From NCBI RefSeq assembly GCF_029848115.1, contig NZ_JARVXG010000042.1:17501-55000 (forward strand): 37,500 nucleotides of DNA. The letters are read 5' to 3'. Positions 1 through 26,880 of this stretch are shown here, piece by piece. The position numbers were made by a program, and so were the translations under genes. The notes under the pieces are model-generated. The model was not told where the DNA came from. It made no database searches and worked only from the letters and a program-made list of their open reading frames with translations. Origin of the DNA: Methanobacterium formicicum (GTDB lineage Archaea > Methanobacteriota > Methanobacteria > Methanobacteriales > Methanobacteriaceae). Every line of letters begins with the position of its first letter. The first letter of the stretch is position 1.

Positions 1-755
<755 letters not shown>

Positions 756-828
756 AAGTAGACCCGTAAAAAAAATGAGAATACATATTAATTTATCTAG
801 AATCCTGGATGTTTAAAGGGGATAATCT

Positions 829-1518
<690 letters not shown>

Positions 1519-1532
1519 ACTGGGGAATAAAC

Positions 1533-2950
<1,418 letters not shown>

Positions 2951-3276
2951 TCACTAAATGAATCCATAACCATAAATAAATCACGGAATGAACCATAACC
3001 GGATAATCACGGAATATCTTATTAGAGCTTATTAGAAAATAGAATTATTACACCCCTACTGATACCTATTTAATACTTGGTTTAGAGAATTGAACAAGTC
3101 GTTAAATGAAAGAAATCCTGACAACTGTCATTATTATCGGTTAACGAACTGATTATATCATAGAAAATTATAAAACATTAGAATTCTATCTCAGCAGGAT
3201 ACATGTTAATCCTAAATTTTAATGTTACTTGAAATCCATATAAAAACAGTAGATGATCATAGAGGAGGATGTGTTT
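2951..3276. other. AT-rich spacer with a degenerate direct repeat
   Basis: No gene is visible; the longest open frames are only about a dozen codons. It begins with two partly matching copies of a repeat (2957-2986 and 2987-3012; core ccataacc and atcacgg) and then two copies of cttattaga (about 3018-3037). A TATA-like element (catataaaaac, about 3237-3247) and the SD site gaggagg (3262-3268) precede the zinc-ribbon gene. Confidence 0.6.
2957..3012 (+). repeat. Imperfect tandem duplication downstream of thiD
   Basis: Copy one (2957-2986) and copy two (2987-3012) share aatgaa, ccataacc, taa and atcacgg in the same order; copy two is four bases shorter. Non-coding. Confidence 0.5.
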
Positions 3277-4089
3277 ATGGTCTCCAGTGAAGAGATAAGC
3301 AGAAGATTAGAAGCTAAAAAACGTGGTAAAACTTACTCTGAAGTGAAAAAAGTACCACAATCACCATCTAATGTGGTTTGTTCAGAGTGTCAAACTGAAA
3401 ACCCGGCCACTGCCAAATTTTGTGTGGGCTGCGGTGCACCCCTGATTAAAGAGGAAACTCCCCAGGAAATGCCCTCAGAAACTCCCAGCTCAACCATGGA
3501 AGCTCCCAGTGAACCAGATTACAAAATATGCCCTTCCTGTAATCAGAAAAATAAACCAGATGCCAAGTTCTGCATTATCTGCGGACATAAATTCGCCACA
3601 GAGAACGGGGAAAAACCAATGGAATCACTGGTGGATGTGGTAAGTGAAGAGGAAACAGTGGTCACTGAAGCCTCTGAAGCTGAAACTCAGGTAAGTGAAA
3701 CAGTAGAAGTTCCTGAGCCTGAAACCCCAGTAAATGAAATTGCAGAAGTTCCTGAGCCTGAAACCCCCACTGTTGAGGCTGTGGAAGTTCCTGAGTCTGA
3801 AATTCCGGTGGCTGAAAAAGAATCGCCTGAAGAAAAGGTTATTCCGGAAATTAAGGTACCAAAACATTATCAAAAAGAAGAAACTCCCAGCGAAGAGGTC
3901 ACCTCCCAAGCTGTTCCTGCCGAGGAAACTTCTCTAAAAGAAGCAGTAAGTGCCGATGAAAAGTTATCGTCAGAACCCGCTGAAGACCCCGTTGTAAAAA
4001 TTAAAAAAGCCAAGGAACTTCTGGATATCGGTGCCATAACCCAAGAAGAATTCGACCGGATTAAAAATAAGTACCTAGAATTAATATAA
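3277..4089 (+). CDS. Double zinc-ribbon, Glu/Pro-repeat and SHOCT-domain protein
   Basis: 270 residues, no signal peptide. Two zinc ribbons near the N-terminus: C35-x2-C38-x10-C49-x2-C52, and then [19 protein letters not shown] with the same spacing. The middle (about 110-225) is acidic and proline-rich with a 13-residue repeat starting EVPEPETP. The C-terminus ([19 protein letters not shown] onward) matches the short SHOCT helical motif, often found at the ends of oligomerising or membrane-associated proteins. Function unknown; an adaptor or scaffold is a guess. Start at ATG 3277 is chosen because gaggagg lies 8 bp upstream; an in-frame ATG at 3253 lacks an SD. Convergent with the ACT-domain gene, with a hairpin between them. 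Confidence 0.8.
   Translation: MVSSEEISRRLEAKKRGKTYSEVKKVPQSPSNVVCSECQTENPATAKFCVGCGAPLIKEETPQEMPSETPSSTMEAPSEPDYKICPSCNQKNKPDAKFCIICGHKFATENGEKPMESLVDVVSEEETVVTEASEAETQVSETVEVPEPETPVNEIAEVPEPETPTVEAVEVPESEIPVAEKESPEEKVIPEIKVPKHYQKEETPSEEVTSQAVPAEETSLKEAVSADEKLSSEPAEDPVVKIKKAKELLDIGAITQEEFDRIKNKYLELI
3706..3822 (+). repeat. 39-bp tandem repeat inside the zinc-ribbon/SHOCT gene
   Basis: Copies begin at 3706, 3745 and 3784 with gaagttcctgag; the first two share at least 23 bp. The unit encodes 13 residues (EVPEPETP plus five). A more diverged unit precedes ([11 protein letters not shown]). Codon-phase repeat of 39 bp keeps the frame. Confidence 0.85.
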
Positions 4090-4165
4090 GAACTTATAAC
4101 TTATCCTAATTGACACAACTATGTGAATAACTAACCTGGATAAAATAGAATGTATGTTAACTTCC

Positions 4166-4634
<469 letters not shown>

Positions 4635-4669
4635 TTTCAGTACCAAATTAATCTTTAATTACCTGTTAG

Positions 4670-7027
<2,358 letters not shown>

Positions 7028-7075
7028 TTTTATTAATTGAATAGTCCAGTTCATTAACTTAGTAAGGAATTTCAT

Positions 7076-7776
<701 letters not shown>

Positions 7777-7986
7777 AAAGAATAAGTATGTGTTATTTTT
7801 GTTCCATTTTTTATTTATTAATATGCTTTCACCTTCCCATATGGAGGTAATGCTGTTTTTCTCCATGTAAGAAAATTGTAATTATTTTTTTAAAATGGAA
7901 GGTAAATCAAGAATAAGGGTTTAAATATGCAGAATACCTCCTGATTTATATGATATTCTCTATCTTTTAAAATAAGTCTATTTCAC

Positions 7987-8006
7987 AAAAAAGAATAATA
8001 AAAAAA
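7987..8006 (-). terminator. Oligo-T terminator of the ferritin gene
   Basis: On the minus strand T7 (8000-8006) and T6 (7987-7992) lie 16-35 nt after the ferritin stop codon. Confidence 0.5.
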
Positions 8007-8021
8007 GATATAATTCAATTC

Positions 8022-8534
<513 letters not shown>

Positions 8535-8546
8535 ATCTTCACATCC

Positions 8547-8576
8547 ATCCACTTATACATTAAAAATCCACTTATA
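8547..8576 (-). promoter_or_regulatory. Two direct copies of atccacttata upstream of ferritin
   Basis: 11-bp identical copies at 8547-8557 and 8566-8576 (19-bp period); on the minus strand they read tataagtggat. The distal copy is placed correctly for a TATA box with initiation close to 8545; the proximal copy would then lie near the start site. The aagtgga core recurs before rubredoxin 2 and the universal stress protein. Confidence 0.45.
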
Positions 8577-8584
8577 GGGGGTTT

Positions 8585-8592
8585 AAAAAAAA
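8585..8592 (-). terminator. T8 tract after rubredoxin 1
   Basis: Eight T on the minus strand, 22 nt after the rubredoxin 1 stop codon, just before the ferritin promoter elements. Confidence 0.4.
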
Positions 8593-8614
8593 TTTGGAAT
8601 TAAAATTGTAAAAA

Positions 8615-8776
<162 letters not shown>

Positions 8777-8789
8777 GTATTCCACCTCT

Positions 8790-8827
<38 letters not shown>

Positions 8828-8928
8828 CTGTCGATTAACCATTTTTAATTTAAAGTATGGTTTTATTTAAGTATCTTTAAAAAAATTATTCAGAGGGGTA
8901 TAAATCTTGTTTAAATAGGTAAGAATCA

Positions 8929-9087
8929 TTAAATGGGTATAAATCGGAATTTGCCAGCACCACATTTAGGACAGTTCCAGTTATCCGGCAGATCCTCGAA
9001 GGCTGTTCCGGGTGGGGTGTTGGTTCGTGGTTCTCCATTCTCCGGGTCGTAAATGTAGTTACAGACTTTGCATTTGTATCTTCTCAT
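8929..9087 (-). CDS. Rubredoxin 2
   Basis: 52-residue rubredoxin with both iron-binding knuckles: [20 protein letters not shown] (C6, C9) and [16 protein letters not shown]. Compared with rubredoxin 1 the first knuckle has Asn instead of Gly after the second Cys and the tail is neutral/basic rather than acidic, suggesting a different partner. The two share EDLPD-W and are probably paralogues. SD gaggt lies 7 bp before ATG 9087. The 152-bp space to rubredoxin 1 holds the phased palindromes, so the two rubredoxins may be regulated separately. Confidence 0.95.
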   Translation of the reverse strand: MRRYKCKVCNYIYDPENGEPRTNTPPGTAFEDLPDNWNCPKCGAGKFRFIPI

Positions 9088-9139
9088 TTAACTACCTCTT
9101 TTATCCAATACATTATTTGTGGGCAATTCTATTCAAACA

Positions 9140-9161
9140 TTAATTCAAGTGGATGAATTAA
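9140..9161. promoter_or_regulatory. Inverted repeat with aagtggat loop before rubredoxin 2
   Basis: ttaattc (9140-9146) and gaattaa (9155-9161) are a perfect 7-bp inverted repeat; the 8-nt centre is aagtggat, the motif also found before ferritin and the universal stress protein. 53-74 bp upstream of the rubredoxin 2 start. Confidence 0.45.
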
Positions 9162-9236
9162 ATCATTTACATGGAAGTACTGGTATTTATGGGCCGCAAT
9201 GGTTAATATAGTATATGGTATGATTAAAAGAGAACT

Positions 9237-9683
9237 TCAATGCTTTACTTTCTCCCATAACTCAATATTCCCTGGTATGATCATGAAAACAGGATTGGGG
9301 ATAGGGAATTTGTCCTCGTTGAGCATCTTTTTTGTTTGTTGGTACTTTTCAGGTTCGCGTTGTTGGAGTTTCCCCAGCAAGTGTTCCATTTCATAGGATA
9401 GCTGTCCCTGGGTAACTGGTATCTGTTCCCGGGTGTGTTTAGTTCCTATTTTTTCCAGGTTAAAGTTGTATCCCCGGTGTTTTGATTCCAGATATACTTG
9501 GTTTAAAAAGGTATCCAGGAAAAGAACCGGATTTTTTTGATTTTTAAAACGAATAAGTTGTGGATGGTTGGTATAACCCTTGGTCTTACCCTTTAACACA
9601 GCCCTGGCCAGTAAACCTTCTCTCCAGAGTGCCACCAGTCCTTTAACATCCAGATACTTGGGATGGAGACTCCAGAGTCGCAT
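9237..9683 (-). CDS. Pyrimidine dimer DNA glycosylase (endonuclease V/DenV-like) family protein
   Basis: 148 residues matching the Pyr_excise family. The N-terminus MRLWSLHPKYLDVKGLVALW followed by R-E-G and the region NPVLFLDTFLNQVYLESKHR-G-Y-N align with the T4 endonuclease V helices (its catalytic Glu23 corresponds to E22 here), and IPVTQGQLSYEMEHLLGKLQ matches the T4 C-terminal helix. T4 enzyme uses the amino group of Thr2; here residue 2 is Arg. Role: excision of cyclobutane dimers, or another base lesion, by inference. SD aaggag 9 bp before ATG 9683. It lies between rubredoxin 2 and the stress protein on the same strand. Confidence 0.8.
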   Translation of the reverse strand: MRLWSLHPKYLDVKGLVALWREGLLARAVLKGKTKGYTNHPQLIRFKNQKNPVLFLDTFLNQVYLESKHRGYNFNLEKIGTKHTREQIPVTQGQLSYEMEHLLGKLQQREPEKYQQTKKMLNEDKFPIPNPVFMIIPGNIELWEKVKH

Positions 9684-9772
9684 GTATTAAAGCTCCTTTT
9701 TTTTGAAGTTTTAAGCACCTTTTTTAAGTGCTATATTCTTTAAGATCACTCCAAAAAAATAAATGAATGGTA

Positions 9773-10174
<402 letters not shown>

Positions 10175-10211
10175 GTTGTTGCCTTCCTGTTTATTCATAG
10201 TTTTACTATTG

Positions 10212-10246
10212 GTCCACTTATCTTATGCACTTATCCTAAAGTGGAC
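10212..10246. promoter_or_regulatory. gtccactt/aagtggac inverted repeat before the stress protein gene
   Basis: gtccactt (10212-10219) and aagtggac (10239-10246) are perfect 8-bp arms with a 19-nt spacer; cacttatc is present twice (10216-10223 and 10229-10236). On the minus strand this gives gataagtgg, similar to the element before ferritin. Confidence 0.45.
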
Positions 10247-10306
10247 AACCCAACATTAAACCGGGTTTGAATAATTGGTTTAAATTAATTATTTCGGGTA
10301 TTAGCC

Positions 10307-10863
<557 letters not shown>

Positions 10864-10914
10864 TTACCATCCTCCGAAGCTTAGTTTCATTATTTAAAGA
10901 TCTTGAGAACTGTA

Positions 10915-12648
<1,734 letters not shown>

Positions 12649-12798
12649 CGGCGTCACCACTTTCCCATGTAATTCTATAACAATAAAGAACTCCTTCACT
12701 AATGAATATCTATTGGAAATTAAACATAATCACTTGTTAACTTTGCGGGATATATAAATTATCATATACTTTTCACATAGAATAACCATTTTTAGACC

Positions 12799-12833
12799 TT
12801 TTCCCTGATTTCCAGTCCAGGGATCAGGGAAAA
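12799..12833. promoter_or_regulatory. 11-bp perfect inverted repeat between atwA and nadM
   Basis: ttttccctgat (12799-12809) and atcagggaaaa (12823-12833), spacer 13 nt. It is about 150 bp from the atwA start and about 127 bp from the nadM start, upstream of both TATA-like elements. Candidate binding site for a dimeric regulator or a stem-loop. Confidence 0.55.
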
Positions 12834-12931
12834 CCCATTAAATTAGCCCCATTGATGAAGTCAGTTTGGTTAATTATTTATGAGGGTAGAAAAAGAGAAA
12901 TATTAAATTATCAAATTAATTCCAATCCAAG

Positions 12932-13921
<990 letters not shown>

Positions 13922-14066
13922 ATAATAATAAAGGATTAAATTCCATAAAAGATTCTTAAACTTAATATAAAGTTCTAAAAAGATTCCTAAGTCCATAAAT
14001 AGAGGGGGGTTAATCATTGCTGATAATGGGGATGGTAACAATTCTTAGGTACAGTGAGGTGCATCC

Positions 14067-15227
<1,161 letters not shown>

Positions 15228-15310
15228 TTAATCCTCCTAAGGGAATCATATTTTAGAGTTTTAAATAATAAATCAGAATAATTCTACTTTAAACTTATAA
15301 AAACAGTGAT

Positions 15311-16438
<1,128 letters not shown>

Positions 16439-16520
16439 TTTTTATTTGGGTAAATAAGCCCATTATTATAAGACAGGGTTTTTCTAGACCTTCCTACTCC
16501 CTATTTGTATTTTTCCAGTA

Positions 16521-16539
16521 GTGAAATTCTAAATTTCAC
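16521..16539. promoter_or_regulatory. 8-bp inverted repeat gtgaaatt/aatttcac
   Basis: Perfect arms 16521-16528 and 16532-16539 with a 3-nt centre, about 90 bp upstream of the membrane protein gene at 16629. Operator-like size; role unknown. Confidence 0.45.
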
Positions 16540-16628
16540 GGTGTAATCCATGTAGTTGTTAAGAATACAAACATTTTTAGTTAAAATGATTATAGTAATC
16601 AATTAACCAATTAGCAGGTGATTGTAAA

Positions 16629-17396
<768 letters not shown>

Positions 17397-17451
17397 AGGG
17401 CTTTCTATCAAAGTATAGAACTTTAATATCAAATTACAGGATTTTTTGCAC

Positions 17452-17480
17452 GGGGATCAATCCCCTAATTTTTTATTTTA
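17452..17480 (+). terminator. Hairpin plus T-run after the membrane protein gene
   Basis: gggga (17452-17456) and tcccc (17461-17465) enclose a tcaa loop and are followed by taattttttattttac: the layout of a bacterial-type intrinsic terminator, 56 nt after the stop. Confidence 0.55.
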
Positions 17481-17592
17481 CCCCCTTCACCCATCAGATT
17501 AAACTTCTTCTATCAAGATAACCACTGTCTAAGTTGTTTAGTTAAATCCGTAACCTTTTTAAGGGGTGTTACCAATAAATTTACAAAACTAA

Positions 17593-17850
<258 letters not shown>

Positions 17851-18080
17851 TAATTGGTCCACCTAAATCCAGTCATAGTCTCCCCTAAAAATAGCAATCT
17901 CCTTTTTGATTAGTTAGATTGGGTTATCTCCTATAATTCATTATGAGAGCTTGATTAATCCTTTTTAAAGATTTTCAGAATTAATTAACCCCTCAAAATA
18001 GTAACAAATCAGCCTATCTTCTAAAATCACAGTCAATTTTTAATTTGGAAAAAAATTTGTAATGGCCAGAGTTTTTCCTA

Positions 18081-18705
<625 letters not shown>

Positions 18706-18852
18706 CTTTAACCTCAAATTAAGGATTTTTTATACTTCACGAAATATAAAATTGTGGAAAACTTGAGAAATGTTATTGATTTATAAAAATATTGATTTAT
18801 ATGTACTTACCATCCTTTTTATCTGGAAAAAAAGTTTATAAGGCCGACCCAT

Positions 18853-20343
<1,491 letters not shown>

Positions 20344-20381
20344 AATATTTCTCCTCCATTCCACATGACGTGGATTAAAAT

Positions 20382-20452
<71 letters not shown>

Positions 20453-20463
20453 CTCTCTATCTA

Positions 20464-20504
<41 letters not shown>

Positions 20505-20505
20505 G

Positions 20506-20536
<31 letters not shown>

Positions 20537-20572
20537 CAATTACCCTGGGAATTAGAATGGGTAGGCCTTCAG

Positions 20573-21339
<767 letters not shown>

Positions 21340-21378
21340 CCTATGATTAAGGGTAAGGCAATTACTTTTTAAATTGAT

Positions 21379-23302
<1,924 letters not shown>

Positions 23303-23774
23303 AAATGTCACCGTGCATGCACTTAAATTAGTAAATTCGTCCCTAAACAGACCTACACTAAATATTATTCATTCATCAACATTTTTTAATTAAATAAATG
23401 ATATTTCAACCTTTTATAAACCTTTTATAGAATTAATTCACCTGGATTCAAATAATAAGGAATTAATTCTTAAATTGGAATACCATTAATATCCAATAAT
23501 AATTAGATTACAGATATTAGAAATCAAATTAGAATATGTAGTTATAGGGGATATATTTTTGATCCTAAATCACCACTTATCTGGAGAAAACAGTTATCCC
23601 TAATCAGGGATTATAATTAACATGTGAAGTATAAGAAGGGAGTTTAAGTGACAAGGGATTAAACAAGGGATTAAATCATTAACAGATAATTAAATAAATA
23701 ATTTTTACAATAAATAATTTATTATTAGAATAAATAAGTTTTATTACCAGAAAATAATTTCAGGGGATTTTAAA
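23303..23774. other. Long AT-rich divergent spacer
   Basis: 472 bp without a gene between the CCG-domain gene (minus) and the zinc ribbon-PH gene (plus). It holds a tandem 11-bp TATA-like duplication (23408-23429), a small hairpin atccct/agggat (23596-23611) and a run of near pure A/T (23660-23760). Nothing else seen. Confidence 0.6.
23408..23429 (-). promoter_or_regulatory. Tandem duplicated TATA-like box of the CCG/LUD operon
   Basis: aaccttttata occurs twice in direct succession (23408-23418, 23419-23429); on the minus strand this gives tataaaaggtt twice, 11 bp apart, about 106-127 bp before ATG 23302. Confidence 0.45.
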
Positions 23775-24518
<744 letters not shown>

Positions 24519-24545
24519 ACGAATCAAAAAAATATTTGGTGGTTT

Positions 24546-25544
24546 ATGAGTTTTATAGACATCATCGTTGGGGTTAAAAACGAAGAAAAATACATTAAAA
24601 AATGTATCACCAGTCTGCAGAATCAAACCATTACAGATATCAACATCCTGGTTGTGGATGGTCTTTCCGTTGATAAAACACCCCATATTGTCCGTGAAAT
24701 ATCGGGAAAAGACCCCCGGGTAAAACTCCTTATAAACCCCCAGGAAGTGATAGGTTCAGCCCGTAACCTTGGACTGGAACATTCTAGTGCTGAATACGTT
24801 GCCTACCTCGACGGGCACTGCTACGTAGGTCAGGATTGGCTGGAAACCCTCTACAAATCATTAGAAAAATATCATAAACAGTGTAGATTGGCCGCAGTGG
24901 GGTCTACTTATTCTTCTCCACCGGATGACTCTTTCTTCGGTAAAACCATTGCCCTTGCCCAACAAACCATTTTTGGCGGGTTTGGCACGTCTTACACTTC
25001 CAGTCAAAAGGTGGTGCTGGTGGAAACCGTGGCCTTCGCTCTTTACCAGCGTTCCACACTGGAAAAAGAAAATGTAACCTATGATGAATCCATGACCCAG
25101 TGTGAAGACACGGATTTCAATTATCAACTGGTTAAAGCAGGTTATAAACTACTACGTCATCCCCAAGCACTGGTTTACCAGTACCGCCGCCCCAACTCCC
25201 GGGAGTTTTACCGGCAGATGGTTAACTACGGGGAAGGACGGGCCAAATTTGCACGAAAACATCCTGAAACCTTGAAATGGTATCATTTAATCCCCTTAAT
25301 TTTTATCATTTATCCTGCCCTATTCTTAATAATTTTACTACTCTACCTAACTGGTTATTTAGGGATAAACATCCTCCTCCTGGTTTTAATCCCACTATTA
25401 TTATATGTCTTCCTGGATATGGTTTACACCATGATGCTGGTGGTAAAGCTGGGTAACTGGAGGGGTATCTATTCCTTGCTGGTATTCCCCCTGGAACACT
25501 GGGGATACGGGTTAGGATTTTTAAAAGGCCTATTGAAAAGATGA
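24546..25544 (+). CDS. Family 2 glycosyltransferase, membrane-anchored (ExoA-like)
   Basis: 332 residues. GT-A domain at the N-terminus (DIIVGVKNEEKYIKKCITSL, ILVVDGLSVDKTPHIV, SARNLGLEHSSAEYVAYLDG). The metal site is D-G-H (YLDGHCYVGQDW) rather than D-x-D, as in the ExoA group. TQCEDTDFNYQLVKAGYKL carries the E-D catalytic motif, and Q-x2-R-x-W is replaced by QYRRPNSREFYRQ. C-terminal hydrophobic stretches (about 245-270, 272-300, 310-325) probably anchor it. Transfers a sugar to a lipid-linked chain at the inner face of the membrane. 27 bp after the PH-like gene, so it may share its transcript. Confidence 0.88.
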   Translation: MSFIDIIVGVKNEEKYIKKCITSLQNQTITDINILVVDGLSVDKTPHIVREISGKDPRVKLLINPQEVIGSARNLGLEHSSAEYVAYLDGHCYVGQDWLETLYKSLEKYHKQCRLAAVGSTYSSPPDDSFFGKTIALAQQTIFGGFGTSYTSSQKVVLVETVAFALYQRSTLEKENVTYDESMTQCEDTDFNYQLVKAGYKLLRHPQALVYQYRRPNSREFYRQMVNYGEGRAKFARKHPETLKWYHLIPLIFIIYPALFLIILLLYLTGYLGINILLLVLIPLLLYVFLDMVYTMMLVVKLGNWRGIYSLLVFPLEHWGYGLGFLKGLLKR

Positions 25545-25582
25545 TTTATAATGTGTAGTGAACTCAGGAAGTGTAAATTATA

Positions 25583-26647
25583 ATGAGTAATGAATCCCCC
25601 CGGGTTTCCATAATCATCTTAAACTGGAATGGATGGAAGGACACCCTGGAATGTTTAGAATCCATTTACCAGATTGATTACTCCAATTATGATGTGCTGG
25701 TGGTGGATAATGCCTCCCAGGATAACTCCCTGGAAAAAATTAAAAACTACGCACAGGGATTGGAAACAGTTGAATCAAGGTTAGTGGCTTACCGTTTTCA
25801 GAATAAACCACTCGAAGTTTTTGTATTTTCTGAAAAAGATTATTTCAATCTTTTGGGCACCGTTAAAGAAGATTTGGATCTTATTCCTTCAGATAAAAGG
25901 ATCATAATTCTTAAAAATAACCAAAACCATGGTTATGCCCAGGGAAACAACCTTGCCATTGAATTCGCCCTTAAACACCTGGATCCAGATTACATTCTAA
26001 TTTTAAATAACGACACTGTGGTTCATGAAGATTCTGTTAAGTGCATGGTCAACGCCGCCCAAAAAGATGAAAAAATTGGGGCAGTTACTCCCAAGGTATA
26101 TTATTACGATTACCAGGGTAGGTCTGATGTTATAAGCCATGCTGGAGAAAAATTCAACCTGTACATAGGTCGAGGTAAACGATTCTGCAAGAACCAGGTG
26201 GACACAGGCCAATGTGACCAACCTCGAACTGTGGACACCATTGAGGGCTGTTCCCTACTCCTTAAAACCGAAGTGTTGCAGGAGGTGGGTCTCTTTGATC
26301 CAGTGTACTTCGCCTACTGGGAGGACACCGACCTCTGTTTCCGGATCCGAAAAGAGGGTTACCAACTTTCATACGTCCCTCAATCCAGAATATGGCATAA
26401 GATCGGTGTTTCTTGGGACAGTTATTTCAGCTACTTCGTGATATACCATTACCTGGTGCGCAACCGTTTGCTATTTATGTGGAGGTTTGCTTCACCACTC
26501 CAGAAAACTACCTTCACCGTGTTCTTCGGTTTTTACCTCTTAGCCAACATAGTATTGATACTCATTAAAGAGGACATGGAAACATCAAAAGAAGGATTAA
26601 AGGCCATGTATAGGGGAATAAAAGATTTCAATAAGATCAATCCTTAG
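25583..26647 (+). CDS. Family 2 glycosyltransferase (rhamnosyltransferase-like), paralogue A
   Basis: 354 residues. Opens RVSIIILNWNGWKDTLECLE, then VLVVDNASQDNSLEKI, KNNQNHGYAQGNNLAIEFA, the metal motif ILNNDTVVHE and YWEDTDLCFRIRKEGYQLSY (catalytic E-D). A long insert of about 45 residues (positions about 55-100) precedes NNQNHGYA. The C-terminal YHYLVRNRLLFMWRF and a hydrophobic stretch (about 305-325) are typical for GT2 enzymes that transfer rhamnose or similar sugars. Related to the gene at 31480 (same opening pattern and NHG-A-GNN motif). SD aggaag about 12 bp before ATG 25583. Confidence 0.9.
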   Translation: MSNESPRVSIIILNWNGWKDTLECLESIYQIDYSNYDVLVVDNASQDNSLEKIKNYAQGLETVESRLVAYRFQNKPLEVFVFSEKDYFNLLGTVKEDLDLIPSDKRIIILKNNQNHGYAQGNNLAIEFALKHLDPDYILILNNDTVVHEDSVKCMVNAAQKDEKIGAVTPKVYYYDYQGRSDVISHAGEKFNLYIGRGKRFCKNQVDTGQCDQPRTVDTIEGCSLLLKTEVLQEVGLFDPVYFAYWEDTDLCFRIRKEGYQLSYVPQSRIWHKIGVSWDSYFSYFVIYHYLVRNRLLFMWRFASPLQKTTFTVFFGFYLLANIVLILIKEDMETSKEGLKAMYRGIKDFNKINP

Positions 26648-26680
26648 AAACTTACATATTAACTTATAAACTTACACATT
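26648..26680 (+). repeat. Direct repeat aaacttacatatt/aaacttacacatt
   Basis: 13-bp copies differing by one base at 26648-26660 and 26668-26680 (20-bp period), directly behind the glycosyltransferase stop codon. Confidence 0.5.
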
Positions 26681-26854
26681 GGCCTATATCTGAAAAGATT
26701 CATTTGATTAAATAGATGAGTATATTTAATAATTGAAAGAAGGATATAGATTTAAAGGTAGTTAAAATAGATAAAATTACTGGTTAATTTACAGATATAA
26801 TTTCATTACTCTACTCACAATTAATAAAACACATTAATAAAGCATGTATTACCA

Positions 26855-26864
26855 TTAAATATAT
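26855..26864 (+). promoter_or_regulatory. TATA-like box of the flippase gene
   Basis: ttaaatatat lies about 17-26 bp before ATG 26881, and there is no SD in the preceding 20 bp, which fits a leaderless transcript. Confidence 0.4.
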
Positions 26865-26880
26865 TAATTACCAGATTTTT

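Noticed and set aside
2951..3276. Possible tRNA or riboswitch in the thiD downstream spacer
   Set aside because: No cloverleaf, no conserved T-loop sequence and no THI-box-like consensus; it is AT-rich with degenerate repeats.
3625..3937. Open frames on both strands over the zinc-ribbon/SHOCT gene repeats
   Set aside because: They arise from the low-complexity 39-bp repeats; only the frame with zinc ribbons and SHOCT makes sense.
7847..7854. ccatatgg palindrome in the peroxiredoxin upstream region
   Set aside because: Only 8 bp and the flanks pair badly; too weak to report as an operator.
9199..9396. Plus-strand open frame of 65 codons
   Set aside because: Antisense to the DenV-like gene, no SD, no recognisable sequence.
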